Below are positions 1 to 7,392 of a stretch of 64,000 nt of DNA, in pieces. The notes beneath the pieces were generated by a model that saw only the letters and a list, made by a program, of their open reading frames with translations, was not told the DNA's origin and made no database searches. The stretch is from an uncultured Clostridia bacterium (lineage in GTDB: Bacteria > Bacillota > Clostridia > TANB77 > CAG-508): positions 38,698 through 102,697 of the forward strand of contig CAKPCK010000004.1 of the NCBI GenBank assembly GCA_934141555.1, written 5' to 3'. The position numbers and the translations under genes were made by a program. How positions within the stretch are numbered: position 1 is the first letter of the stretch; each line of letters begins with the position of its first letter.

Positions 1-66
1 GCAATATCAAAATCAGTAGACTTGTAAAACTTATCTGTATTTCCTTTCGCAATCTCTTCAGCCCAA

Positions 67-222
67 TTATAATATTTTCTTCTTTTTCTTCTCTGTTTCA
101 TTACTTTTTCCTTGTATTCCTTTACCTTTTGGATTATATGCAAAACAATAATTAATTCTATTACACTGTTCACATTTTTTCTTCATACATTTTTCCCAGT
201 TAATCCCATCTTTTTTCTTCAT
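67..222 (-). CDS. Small cysteine-rich hypothetical protein
   Basis: A 51-residue basic protein with a KKKCEQC segment and one more CxxxxxxC-like spacing, which could bind a metal. An ATG 33 bases further upstream is possible, but the ATG chosen here has an AAAGGT ribosome binding site at normal distance. It is the first gene after the late promoter region. Function unknown. Confidence 0.5.
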   Translation of the reverse strand: MKKKDGINWEKCMKKKCEQCNRINYCFAYNPKGKGIQGKSNETEKKKKKIL

Positions 223-253
223 AAGTTTTGACCTTTCTTTTGCTTTATAAAAC

Positions 254-287
254 AAAAAAAGAACTCACTAGAAAAGTTCTTTTTTTA
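254..287 (-). terminator. Hairpin with T-tracts on both sides
   Basis: AGAACT and AGTTCT arms, extended by A and T runs, surround an 8-base loop. It lies between the late promoter and the first gene to the left, so it could terminate or attenuate the late transcript. It would also stop transcription on the plus strand. Confidence 0.5.
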
Positions 288-381
288 CACAATTTTCGAA
301 ACTAAAAAAATAAAAGGAGTTTTGCGTAGCAATTTAGAAAAAGTACTAACACATCTAGTATATATTAGTATAAATTATAAA

Positions 382-404
382 AGAGCAAATATAAAATCTG
401 CTCT
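382..404 (-). terminator. Hairpin in the late leader
   Basis: AGAGCA and TGCTCT arms are followed on the minus strand by a TTTT tract. It sits in a stretch of about 170 bases without a gene downstream of the predicted late start site. It may be a weak terminator or a leader structure. Confidence 0.35.
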
Positions 405-456
405 CTCACACAAACAATTAATCAGTATTTCTTGCAAATACTTTTTAACTATTACT

Positions 457-512
457 ATTATACTATATGTTTTTATATAAAACTACGACATCTTTATGAC
501 ATTTTTACGACA
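457..512 (-). promoter_or_regulatory. Predicted activator-dependent late promoter with three 11-bp-spaced repeats
   Basis: On the plus strand TACGACA, TATGACA and TACGACA start at 484, 495 and 506, exactly one helical turn apart. A minus-strand TATAAT lies at 457-462, and no -35 hexamer is found where the proximal repeat sits. This arrangement is expected when an activator bound to in-phase repeats replaces the -35 contact. The repeats touch the 3' end of the neighbouring ArpU/RinA-like gene, which I infer to be the activator. Confidence 0.6.
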
Positions 513-514
513 CT

Positions 515-991
515 TTATAAATTTAGCATTTTCTCTGTTGCTTTTTCTATTATTCTTTGAATATGTCTATTACTTCTTGTTTGATTAAATAATCTAAAAT
601 ATAAATTGTTTCCAATATCTTCTGCTGTTCTTCCATCTATATAATAAGCCACTAAGATTTCTCTTTCTTTGTATTTTAAACTCTCTAATCTATCATCTAT
701 TAGATCTACTTTTTCTCTCAACTTTCTAACATCCGCTTCTAATTCTTCTATTTTTTCTTTAGCAACTTCTTTCTTTGTTTCGTTTTCTTCTATTTTTTTC
801 AACACTTTATTGCTTATTTGATTTTTACTATGTATATCTTGATTAATACCAAAGCTTGATGTAATACTTGTTTCTACATCTCTTTCTTTTAATTTTATCC
901 TATTATTTTTTAGTTCTTTTAACTTAATATTCAATTTTGCTTTGTTCTCTTTATAATCTCTTAATAATTCTATTAATTCTTCTTTACTCAT
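515..991 (-). CDS. ArpU/RinA-like phage late transcription regulator
   Basis: A 158-residue protein with a long charged coiled-coil N-terminal half (about residues 1-105), then a sigma-70 region 4-like HTH. The segment KYKEREILVAYYIDG is typical of the helix that precedes the turn in sigma-like phage activators. Family members sit at the end of the early/middle module and switch on the late operon. Here the gene is the last before a repeat-bearing late promoter, which fits. Assigned by fold and position; the exact subfamily is uncertain. Confidence 0.7.
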   Translation of the reverse strand: MSKEELIELLRDYKENKAKLNIKLKELKNNRIKLKERDVETSITSSFGINQDIHSKNQISNKVLKKIEENETKKEVAKEKIEELEADVRKLREKVDLIDDRLESLKYKEREILVAYYIDGRTAEDIGNNLYFRLFNQTRSNRHIQRIIEKATEKMLNL

Positions 992-1194
992 TTGTTCCTC
1001 CTTAAAATTTTACTTTTTTCTACATTCAAATCTGCTCTTGGTGGTTTTATAATTTCTTTTACTAATCCTAAATCCTGTGTTTTAAAACATTCTTTACAGT
1101 GTGTTATCATGTCTTCATACATTACAAAATTAGGATATTCTTTTACAAATATGTACTCATGATTATTTTTACTTATTATTTTGGGTATTCTCAT
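988..1194 (-). CDS. Hypothetical phage protein with a CKEC motif
   Basis: A 68-residue protein with one CxxC pair (residues about 34-37) and a basic C-terminus. The ATG used here has a GGAG about nine bases upstream; a GTG three codons earlier lacks one. It overlaps the start of the ArpU-like gene by 4 bases, so the two are translationally coupled. Function unknown. Confidence 0.5.
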   Translation of the reverse strand: MRIPKIISKNNHEYIFVKEYPNFVMYEDMITHCKECFKTQDLGLVKEIIKPPRADLNVEKSKILRRNK

Positions 1195-1235
1195 TTGTAT
1201 CACTCCACTTCTTTTTATATTTTTAGTTATACAAA

Positions 1236-1724
1236 TTAATCATTATTTTCTATTAATTCTATATCTTTTATTAATTTTGTACCAAAATCTTTATAAGTTT
1301 CATATCCACCTTTATGCCCTGATATTATCCAAAGCTCTTTATACATGTTACTTTTCAATTTTTCTACTAGCTCCTTATCTGTTATGTAACAATAAAAAGT
1401 ATCTTTTTCAATATTATAATTTGTAATGATACCATTTTGTGTAGGAGTATTAGTTAAATACTCAACCTCTACTTTGTAATATGTTTTCAATAAATCCTGT
1501 TCTTGTGTTACTGCTGTTATTCTTGCTTTATCTCTATCATTGCTTTCTATGTAATTTATATATCCATGTACACTCCCAATGGTTATTGGCATTACAAATA
1601 ACATTATTAAAAAAACAAATACTCCTAATGCTCCAAATGTACTATAATTTTCTTCTGCTTGATGCCAACACACTCCTATTAAAATTAATATTACTATTTC
1701 TATAAATATAGTTAAAACTATCAT
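1236..1724 (-). CDS. Hypothetical two-helix membrane protein
   Basis: 162 residues. Hydrophobic helices lie at about residues 2-19 and 32-52, followed by a soluble, mixed alpha/beta C-terminal domain. The ribosome binding site is AAAGGAGG, and the start codon directly follows the stop codon of the preceding gene. It resembles small membrane proteins of clostridial phage early regions. No function can be assigned. Confidence 0.6.
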   Translation of the reverse strand: MIVLTIFIEIVILILIGVCWHQAEENYSTFGALGVFVFLIMLFVMPITIGSVHGYINYIESNDRDKARITAVTQEQDLLKTYYKVEVEYLTNTPTQNGIITNYNIEKDTFYCYITDKELVEKLKSNMYKELWIISGHKGGYETYKDFGTKLIKDIELIENND

Positions 1725-1982
1725 CTATTTTTCCTCCTTTACTCTATCTTCAAAATATTGTTTTATTTGCTCTTTATATGTTTTTATATCTTCTATGCAA
1801 TTTACCTTATATGAAAATGCAATTTTTTCTGACATCAAATCTATTTGTTTGTCTTTTTCTTTTAATAAATCCAACACTACTTGTATATCATCAGTCTTTT
1901 CCTTATTTTTGTAATCTACATAGATTTCAGTATTTTTATTTAACTCTAATCTTTTTATTGCTAATTTTTGTATATCCGTCAT
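1725..1982 (-). CDS. Hypothetical phage protein
   Basis: 85 residues, highly charged and mostly helical (DLLKEKDKQIDLMSEK region), probably a coiled coil. A GGAGG site lies 7 bases before the ATG. It abuts the downstream membrane-protein gene without a gap. Function unknown. Confidence 0.55.
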   Translation of the reverse strand: MTDIQKLAIKRLELNKNTEIYVDYKNKEKTDDIQVVLDLLKEKDKQIDLMSEKIAFSYKVNCIEDIKTYKEQIKQYFEDRVKEEK

Positions 1983-1985
1983 AGA

Positions 1986-2327
1986 TTATTCCTCCAACTT
2001 CTTTATTCTTTTATCTAACTGTTTCACTGCTTGTATTAATTCATTAATTTTATTTCTTATATCAATATCTATACATCTTTCTGTATGTTCTTGCTCATAT
2101 TCTTCGATATTATCTATATATATTTCATCTTCTATTAGTCCAAAAGTATATATTAATAAGTCATTTGTTGTTAATATTCTTTCATTTCCATCTTCAAAAT
2201 GCAATATTTTATTTTCTAATACTGCAATAGCGTTGAACGTTCTATATACATAAAATCTACTTCCATCTTTTATCTCTCTATCTTCTATTGCTTTCATTAA
2301 TTCCCAGCCTTTATATATTTTACTCAT
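1986..2327 (-). CDS. Hypothetical phage protein
   Basis: 113 residues. The N-terminal part reads MSKIYKGWELMKAIEDREI, then a beta-rich middle and a C-terminal coiled coil (LIQAVKQLDKRIKKLEE). Proteins with this opening are common in phages of Clostridia but have no known role. It overlaps the next upstream gene by 8 bases. Confidence 0.6.
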   Translation of the reverse strand: MSKIYKGWELMKAIEDREIKDGSRFYVYRTFNAIAVLENKILHFEDGNERILTTNDLLIYTFGLIEDEIYIDNIEEYEQEHTERCIDIDIRNKINELIQAVKQLDKRIKKLEE

Positions 2328-2505
2328 TTATATTTTTCTCCTCTCTATATTCTCCATAAACTTCAAGTTCTTTCATTTTTAATTCTTTTTCGATATTCAT
2401 TTTTTGACTAATTAAACGTGGTATTGATATTGAAGAAATAAATACAATTATTAAAATAGCAAAAAATAATATTGTAATTAATAATTCTTTCATTCCATTA
2501 TCCAT
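2320..2505 (-). CDS. Small single-helix membrane protein
   Basis: 61 residues, with one transmembrane segment (about residues 7-27) followed by a charged helix. Its position inside a run of overlapping genes supports expression. Function unknown. Confidence 0.5.
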   Translation of the reverse strand: MDNGMKELLITILFFAILIIVFISSISIPRLISQKMNIEKELKMKELEVYGEYREEKNINE

Positions 2506-2507
2506 TT

Positions 2508-2774
2508 CTATTTTTCCTCTCTTTCTTCTATTAGTTCTTGTAAAACATCTATTTGCTTTTTTATTCTTTTTAAATTTCTGTTTATGATTTTAAAATTACC
2601 ATCTGGTTCTGAAAGTTCTTCTGTCCAATCTTTGTCTGCTTGTTTCAATTCTTCTATCTTGTCTTTTACTTTTTCTTTTAGAATATAATTTTCTTTAATA
2701 TATTGTGGTGTTTCTTCTTTGATTACCTTTTGACCTTCTAAAGTATCTAATAGTTTATTCTTTAATTTTTTCAT
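2508..2774 (-). CDS. Hypothetical coiled-coil phage protein
   Basis: 88 residues, rich in Lys and Glu, predicted helical throughout. It overlaps the preceding gene by 20 bases. Function unknown. Confidence 0.5.
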   Translation of the reverse strand: MKKLKNKLLDTLEGQKVIKEETPQYIKENYILKEKVKDKIEELKQADKDWTEELSEPDGNFKIINRNLKRIKKQIDVLQELIEEREEK

Positions 2775-3024
2775 TTTCTTTTAACAACTGATTTCTTTCA
2801 TCTGCTATATTGCAATTTTTTATTAATGCTAGTTTTGCTAATTCATTCTCTTTTTGTAGTTTTTCAATTAGATTTAATAATGTTTTATTTGCTCTTATCT
2901 CTTGCATTAAATAAGCTATTTGGGGTTCGTCTGACATATCTTCTTTTTCTATTTCTAACTCATCAAGCAATCTTCTTGTTCTTGTATTTATTACTTTTAA
3001 AGCTTTCTTTTCTTCCTCGTTCAT
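2755..3024 (-). CDS. Hypothetical coiled-coil phage protein
   Basis: 89 residues, helical and acidic/basic. It starts MNEEEKKALKVINTRTRRLL and directly abuts the stop codon of the gene upstream. Function unknown. Confidence 0.5.
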   Translation of the reverse strand: MNEEEKKALKVINTRTRRLLDELEIEKEDMSDEPQIAYLMQEIRANKTLLNLIEKLQKENELAKLALIKNCNIADERNQLLKENEKIKE

Positions 3025-3399
3025 TTATTTCTCACTTTCCAGCAATTTCTTGCTAAAATATTTATGTATGTCTTGTTTCTCTAATTTGTCACCTCTACAC
3101 CAATCTCTTTCCATACCATTGCAATTATTTAATTCTGCATATATATTGTCAAAGCAGATTTCCCAACCGTTTTCAACCATGTAATTTTCCATTAAGTCTA
3201 TTATTTTATTTTTCTTTTCATTTTCTTTTAATACTCTTTTATAATCTGATAAAATCTCTATACTTTTACTTAAGGCTTTGATGTCTGGATCACAATTCAT
3301 ACAACTTCCACCTGCACATTCTATTATATCTTTTTGCTCTTTACGTACTTTTAACATTAATTCTAGTTGTTTTTTTGTATCTTCTATACTATTTCTCAT
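3025..3399 (-). CDS. Hypothetical phage protein with cysteine cluster
   Basis: 124 residues. A CxxxxCxxC group (CAGGSCMNC, about residues 28-36) suggests metal binding, and another Cys pair lies near the C-terminus. An AGGTGG site precedes the ATG. Function unknown. Confidence 0.55.
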   Translation of the reverse strand: MRNSIEDTKKQLELMLKVRKEQKDIIECAGGSCMNCDPDIKALSKSIEILSDYKRVLKENEKKNKIIDLMENYMVENGWEICFDNIYAELNNCNGMERDWCRGDKLEKQDIHKYFSKKLLESEK

Positions 3400-3400
3400 A

Positions 3401-3676
3401 TTAGCACCACCTAACCTTATTATTCGTTATAAAATAATGTGATTTACATGGAATATTAAAATTTCCTATGCTTGGGTTTAAACTTAATTCGCCATCTCTA
3501 AAAATTAAAGCCCATCCATTCATTCCTAATGGAGTTACTGTTTTTTCTCCGCACCCACACGCACATAAATGAACTGCTACTTGACATTCTAAACAGACAT
3601 AAAGTATCCCTTGTTTTAATTTATGTGGCATTCTTTCAACTGATTTTATTTCAAATTCTTCTATACTATTTTCCAT
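3401..3676 (-). CDS. DUF6527-family protein
   Basis: 91 residues. The CACGCGEKTVTPL segment, the later LNPSIGNFNIPCKSHYF segment and the final KVRWC tail match the DUF6527 pattern as I know it (CxCGCG, then CxSHYFI and a WC end), probably a zinc-binding fold. The start is placed at MENSIEEF because AAAGGA lies 9 bases upstream, and the ATG overlaps the stop of the preceding gene as TAATG. Some DUF6527 genes sit beside ubiquitin-like conjugation genes, but none is present here. Role in the phage unknown. Confidence 0.75.
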   Translation of the reverse strand: MENSIEEFEIKSVERMPHKLKQGILYVCLECQVAVHLCACGCGEKTVTPLGMNGWALIFRDGELSLNPSIGNFNIPCKSHYFITNNKVRWC

Positions 3677-3939
3677 TACATACATTCCTTTCTTGGAGCT
3701 GTACCACCAAAAATTTCTCCACATTTTTCACATTTCCAATTTTCTGGCATATTACAACTGTCTTCGCATTTTAGTATACATCTTTCTGTTGGATTGTTAT
3801 TTTTATCTAATTTATAATATTTTGTTAAAACACTTTCTTTAAAATATGTTAGTTTTTCACTGCCACAACAAGGGCACTTTTTTATACTATTTTCTATGCT
3901 ACCAACATTTGTGTCGTTACCATTATTATTTCCATTCAC
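3676..3939 (-). CDS. Zinc-ribbon hypothetical protein
   Basis: 87 residues. CPCCG (about 22-26) and CEKCG (about 70-74) form a classical two-knuckle zinc ribbon, with a further CEDSC in between. Its TAA stop overlaps the ATG of the DUF6527 gene, so the two are coupled. Function unknown; zinc ribbons of this size usually bind nucleic acid or protein partners. Confidence 0.6.
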   Translation of the reverse strand: MNGNNNGNDTNVGSIENSIKKCPCCGSEKLTYFKESVLTKYYKLDKNNNPTERCILKCEDSCNMPENWKCEKCGEIFGGTAPRKECM

Positions 3940-3952
3940 TTAAAACACCATC

Positions 3953-4117
3953 CTAGAATTGTTTGATTTTTATTTGTAATTTACATGTTTTCGTTTCAAC
4001 AATACAAGTTGCAATTCCTTTTAATGCCAATTCTCTTTTTATGTCTTTCTTTTCTTGCAATAATTCTATTGCTTTTTCTAATGCAATATTTAAATCTATT
4101 TCTTGATCTTTATCCAT
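3953..4117 (-). CDS. Short hypothetical phage protein (54 aa)
   Basis: It opens MDKDQEIDLNIALEKAIELL, then a helical stretch and a short beta tail. A strong GGAGG ribosome binding site lies 7 bases before the ATG, and the start lies inside the end of the upstream gene (22-base overlap). It fills what would otherwise be a gap in a compact operon. Function unknown. Confidence 0.6.
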   Translation of the reverse strand: MDKDQEIDLNIALEKAIELLQEKKDIKRELALKGIATCIVETKTCKLQIKIKQF

Positions 4118-4416
4118 TCTAATTCCTCCACTTTCTTATTTATTGCTTGTAATTCTTGCATATTAATAGCTTTCCAATATGCAAAATCAAAGTTTTTTAT
4201 AAAATCTTTAGTTTGCTTATCCATAACGATATAATCATTATCATGTAGCTTTCTATATTTTATAAATCTTTCATCATCTCTAACTTTTTCATATCCTAAT
4301 TCTTTAAACATCTCGTCTGCAGTTTTTTGTTTGTAATCTTCCATTGGTACTATTGCAATTCCATCTTTCATTCTAATTATTTCATGACCATTAATTATAA
4401 TCTTATTTTCTTTCAC
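4096..4416 (-). CDS. Hypothetical phage protein
   Basis: 106 residues, with a beta-hairpin-like N-terminus (NKIIINGHEIIRMKDGIAIV) followed by a helical domain. It shares one base with the end of the upstream zinc-ribbon gene. Function unknown. Confidence 0.55.
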   Translation of the reverse strand: MKENKIIINGHEIIRMKDGIAIVPMEDYKQKTADEMFKELGYEKVRDDERFIKYRKLHDNDYIVMDKQTKDFIKNFDFAYWKAINMQELQAINKKVEELEWIKIKK

Positions 4417-4625
4417 TATTCCTCCACCTCATCATCTTCAATAAAAACATATTCTTCTATTTTATTGCCACAATGTGGACAAAATTTAATTCCTGATGTT
4501 TTAATATCATCTCCACATTCATTCCAGAAAAATTCAAATTTGCAATTTGAACACCTCCAAATATTTGATCCTATTTCATCTTGTTGTACTAAATATATCT
4601 TTTCATCTGCTGTTTTTTCTTTCAC
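4416..4625 (-). CDS. Zinc-ribbon hypothetical protein (GTG start)
   Basis: 69 residues. CSNCK (about 25-29) and CPHCG (about 49-53) form a zinc ribbon, followed by an acidic tail. An earlier ATG exists, but the GTG reading VKEKTADEK has an AAAGGAGGG site at the right distance, so I use that. Function unknown. Confidence 0.6.
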   Translation of the reverse strand: MKEKTADEKIYLVQQDEIGSNIWRCSNCKFEFFWNECGDDIKTSGIKFCPHCGNKIEEYVFIEDDEVEE

Positions 4626-4641
4626 TATGTATCCCTCCTTT

Positions 4642-5073
4642 CTAATACCCACTCATAAAAACATGATGTCCTTCTTTTATTTTGTATATTTCTCTTTTTT
4701 TATCAAAATCCCATTCGGTTTTATAATCTTCATTTATTGCTTTTAAAAAATTATAAGTAACAAACATATACCCACATTCAACTAGATTACTTATTTTATA
4801 TGTTAAATTCTTATTTTTACATTCATCTAAAATTGTTTTAAAATCAGCTATACTTCCATAGTTATTTTTTATATACCACTCTTCCTTTTCTATTATATAT
4901 GTTTCCAAAGCCTCAACTATTGGTTGTAGTTCTTTTATCTCAAAATTGTGAAATGAATAATCATTACTTGGATATATTTTGGCTCCTTGCTTATTTAGTG
5001 CTTTTCTTAACACTTCGGGAAATTCATTATTTCCTAAACATTGATAATCATTAACATATATTCTATAGCTCAT
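4642..5073 (-). CDS. Hypothetical phage protein
   Basis: 143 residues, soluble, with no recognisable motif. It lies in the same operon between a GYQYDIAPED-type protein and a zinc ribbon. Function unknown. Confidence 0.5.
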   Translation of the reverse strand: MSYRIYVNDYQCLGNNEFPEVLRKALNKQGAKIYPSNDYSFHNFEIKELQPIVEALETYIIEKEEWYIKNNYGSIADFKTILDECKNKNLTYKISNLVECGYMFVTYNFLKAINEDYKTEWDFDKKREIYKIKEGHHVFMSGY

Positions 5074-5102
5074 ATCTTATTTACTCCTTCCAAAATAAAA
5101 TT

Positions 5103-5432
5103 TTATGCAAACCCTTGTCCTTTTTCATAAAGTACCCATTTGTTTTTATCTTGCCTTTGATAATGTCTTTCGCTTAGTGGTGCAACTAAATGTATTCTCC
5201 AGTCGTTGTCTTCGTCTTTCATAGCTTCTTTTTCTGCATCTCTTACAGTCCATAATTCATTTTCGCTTTTTATTGAATTTTCATTATAGATTTCCTTTCC
5301 ATTTTTGGTTACCGTAGCTACTCCAAAGCCTACTGCAATTAGCATATCTTCTGGTGCAATGTCATATTGATAACCACAATGTAAGCATCCTCCATATCCA
5401 CCTTTTATAGGTTTTTCTTTCTTCCATTCCAT
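5103..5432 (-). CDS. Hypothetical phage protein with CxHCG
   Basis: 109 residues. A CLHCGYQYD segment near residue 16 could be half a zinc site. The C-terminal LSERHYQRQ-KNKWVLYEKGQGFA region resembles proteins seen in clostridial phages. Function unknown. Confidence 0.55.
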   Translation of the reverse strand: MEWKKEKPIKGGYGGCLHCGYQYDIAPEDMLIAVGFGVATVTKNGKEIYNENSIKSENELWTVRDAEKEAMKDEDNDWRIHLVAPLSERHYQRQDKNKWVLYEKGQGFA

Positions 5433-5435
5433 ATC

Positions 5436-5624
5436 TTATTTACTCCTCTCTTCTTTAAGCATATTTATATATACTTGCTTTTCTTCTATTTGCTCATTTA
5501 AGCTTTGTTCTAATATCTTTATTTGTATTTTTCTTTCATCTTTAACTATTGTTATTATTGTTAAAGATATTAGTATTGCTATAATACATATTACTTCTCC
5601 AACAAATTCTATTGTTTTATTCAT
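5436..5624 (-). CDS. Small single-helix membrane protein
   Basis: 62 residues. One hydrophobic helix (about residues 8-28) is followed by a charged helix with a leucine-heptad look. Function unknown. Confidence 0.5.
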   Translation of the reverse strand: MNKTIEFVGEVICIIAILISLTIITIVKDERKIQIKILEQSLNEQIEEKQVYINMLKEERSK

Positions 5625-5628
5625 ATTT

Positions 5629-5888
5629 TTACTCCTTCACCACTAAATTTGCTTTGATTAAATCTTGTGTATATTCTTTTATTTTTTCTTCTTCTCCGCT
5701 ATACCCTATATAATCTCCCCAGTTGCTATTTTTTCTTTTTTTAAATACTAAAATTTTTCTATCAAAAATGTTTATCTGAACTTGATAATCTTTTTCATAT
5801 TTTCTGTAATAATTATCATATTCTAATAATTCGTATCCGATATTTTTCAAGTTCTTTTAAATCTACTCCGTTCTCTTATTTTTAACAT
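5629..5888 (-). pseudogene. Hypothetical phage gene with two frameshifts in its 5' part
   Basis: The longest open piece (73 residues, TTG start at 5850) has no well-placed ribosome binding site. Just upstream an ATG at 5888 has a GGGAG site and reads MLKIRERS. The next stretch reads NGVDLKELEKY in another frame, and then the main frame continues GYELLEYDNYY. Joining the three pieces needs two indels and gives about 86 residues. The middle peptide looks like real coding sequence. A genuine TTG start is the alternative. Confidence 0.5.
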
Positions 5889-5900
5889 ATCTATTCTCCC

Positions 5901-6433
5901 TTAAATCCAATATATTTTTTTATTTAAATTTTTTATGTTGTAACATATCCAGCAACACCCTTTATTGAAACTTCCTTTAGTGTTTAAAAAATGTATTCTC
6001 TTTTTAAATATAAGAATTGATAACTTATCAAAATTTTTTTCATACATTTCTGCTCTTGTTGGTGTTTCTAATGTTGCAAGAGGTAGTAATAAACAAAATG
6101 ATTTTATTTTACCTTCATCTACTAATTTAAAAGTTCTTTTTATTATTTCGTTCTGTTGACTAAATGGTGGGTTACTAATTAATAAATCGCATTTTATTGG
6201 TGGTTCTGTTTTAAAAAAGTCATTTCCTAAATCGTCAAATATGTGTGTCGCTTTATATTTCAGTTTTAATTCATCTGCATATAATTTAAATTGACTATCA
6301 TAGTTGTTGAATGGAACCATATATTTTTAAATGATTTTATACCTATTAAATTGTAGATATTTTCTACTACCCATCGAGGAGTTGCAACATGATCTGGATT
6401 TGCTATTTTGTCTTCTTCGTATGTATTTATCAT
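5901..6433 (-). pseudogene. Phage adenine-specific DNA methyltransferase-like gene, frameshifted
   Basis: The N-terminal part (ATG at 6433, GGAGG site, TAATG overlap with the preceding gene) reads MINTYEEDKIANPDHVATPR up to about KNIW. The rest continues one frame away as PFNNYDSQFKLY with the catalytic SNPPF motif (motif IV of N6-adenine methyltransferases) about 50 residues later. A single missing base near 6314, restoring W-F-P-F-N-N, makes one protein of about 177 residues, the usual size of these phage proteins. As it stands, a product beginning at the internal ATG at 6320 would lack the N-terminal region. It may be inactive or affected by a sequencing error. Confidence 0.75.
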
Positions 6434-6795
6434 TAATCTTTTCCTCCTACTTTATAGCAATTAGCCAAGTATTGCTCTTTTGTTAGTATTGTTTTTATGT
6501 CTTGTTCTTCAATTATTCCTATTAGTGCTAATATAGATTTTCCATTTCCATAACCTTTTATCTCTTTTACATATTTTCCATTCACATAGTCTCCAACCTC
6601 TATTAGTTGTTTGCTGTGTTTTACTATTATTTCTTTTAAAAGACAGTATCTAATATGCTTGTATTTTTCGTATATAAAATTATCAAAAAGCATTCCGTCT
6701 GATATATCTTCATCTTTTGCCAATTTTTCAATATATTTTGCTATGTGTCCATCTTTCGTTCTTACATATTCTCCAACTTCAATTCTATCTTCCAT
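6433..6795 (-). CDS. Hypothetical phage protein with duplicated EVGEYV-type motif
   Basis: 120 residues. The segments EVGEYVRTKDGHIAKY and EVGDYVNGKYVKEI are similar and about 65 residues apart, which suggests two small beta-barrel-like units. The start is the ATG 5 bases after GGAGG, inside the end of the upstream gene. Similar proteins occur in clostridial phages without known role. Confidence 0.6.
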   Translation of the reverse strand: MEDRIEVGEYVRTKDGHIAKYIEKLAKDEDISDGMLFDNFIYEKYKHIRYCLLKEIIVKHSKQLIEVGDYVNGKYVKEIKGYGNGKSILALIGIIEEQDIKTILTKEQYLANCYKVGGKD

Positions 6796-7012
6796 TTGCT
6801 CCTCCATTTCTAGCATTCTGGACTAATCTTTTAATCAAATTTGTATAATATCTCTGTTCTGTTCTTAATAAATCTGCAAAATCTTCTAAATCATCTAGCT
6901 CTTTCGCTTTTCTTTTTAAAATCGCTTCCTTTTCTTCCTTATACAAGTTATCATCTACTCCATTTAATTTTCTTGTTGCTATTAATTCTTCATCATCGAT
7001 TACATCTGCCAT
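6785..7012 (-). CDS. Hypothetical phage protein
   Basis: 75 residues, acidic N-terminus and basic C-terminus, helical. AAAGGAG precedes the ATG. It overlaps the downstream start by 11 bases. Function unknown. Confidence 0.5.
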   Translation of the reverse strand: MADVIDDEELIATRKLNGVDDNLYKEEKEAILKRKAKELDDLEDFADLLRTEQRYYTNLIKRLVQNARNGGANGR

Positions 7013-7024
7013 ATTTTTTCTCCT

Positions 7025-7387
7025 TTATCTTATTTTTAATTTTCCTTTTTTTAATAAATTAATTTCATTATCAGAAAATTCTAAAACCCCATAGTTAATA
7101 TATTGAACTTCATTCTGATTCTTAATATTTTGCATTTTAACTTTACCTTCTTTGCTTAATCTAATATTTTGAATGCATTTAGAAACTTCTTTTACTAATT
7201 GTGAATTTGTAGATATTACTTCAACAACATCACTCTTTTTATTGTTAAAGTCTGCTTTTATTTGATTTTCTATTAATTCATTCTCACATGATTTTTGATA
7301 AAAAGTACATTTTTCATTTCTGCAATAAAGCTTTTTTAAAGCTTTACACCTATTATCTTCATAAAATTTACAATTTTCTTTAATCAT
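7025..7387 (-). CDS. Cysteine-rich N-terminus hypothetical phage protein
   Basis: 120 residues. The first 40 residues carry five cysteines (CKFYEDNRCKALKKLYC, then CTFYQKSC), a pattern common to small clostridial phage proteins and likely a metal knuckle. The start is the ATG 11 bases after GGGAGG; a TTG nine codons earlier is unlikely. Function unknown. Confidence 0.55.
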   Translation of the reverse strand: MIKENCKFYEDNRCKALKKLYCRNEKCTFYQKSCENELIENQIKADFNNKKSDVVEVISTNSQLVKEVSKCIQNIRLSKEGKVKMQNIKNQNEVQYINYGVLEFSDNEINLLKKGKLKIR

Positions 7388-7392
7388 TTGTA

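Noticed and set aside
3401..3676. DUF6527 gene as a marker of a ubiquitin-like conjugation or defence operon
   Set aside because: No E1-, E2- or JAB-like gene is present among the neighbours; all adjacent genes are small phage genes.
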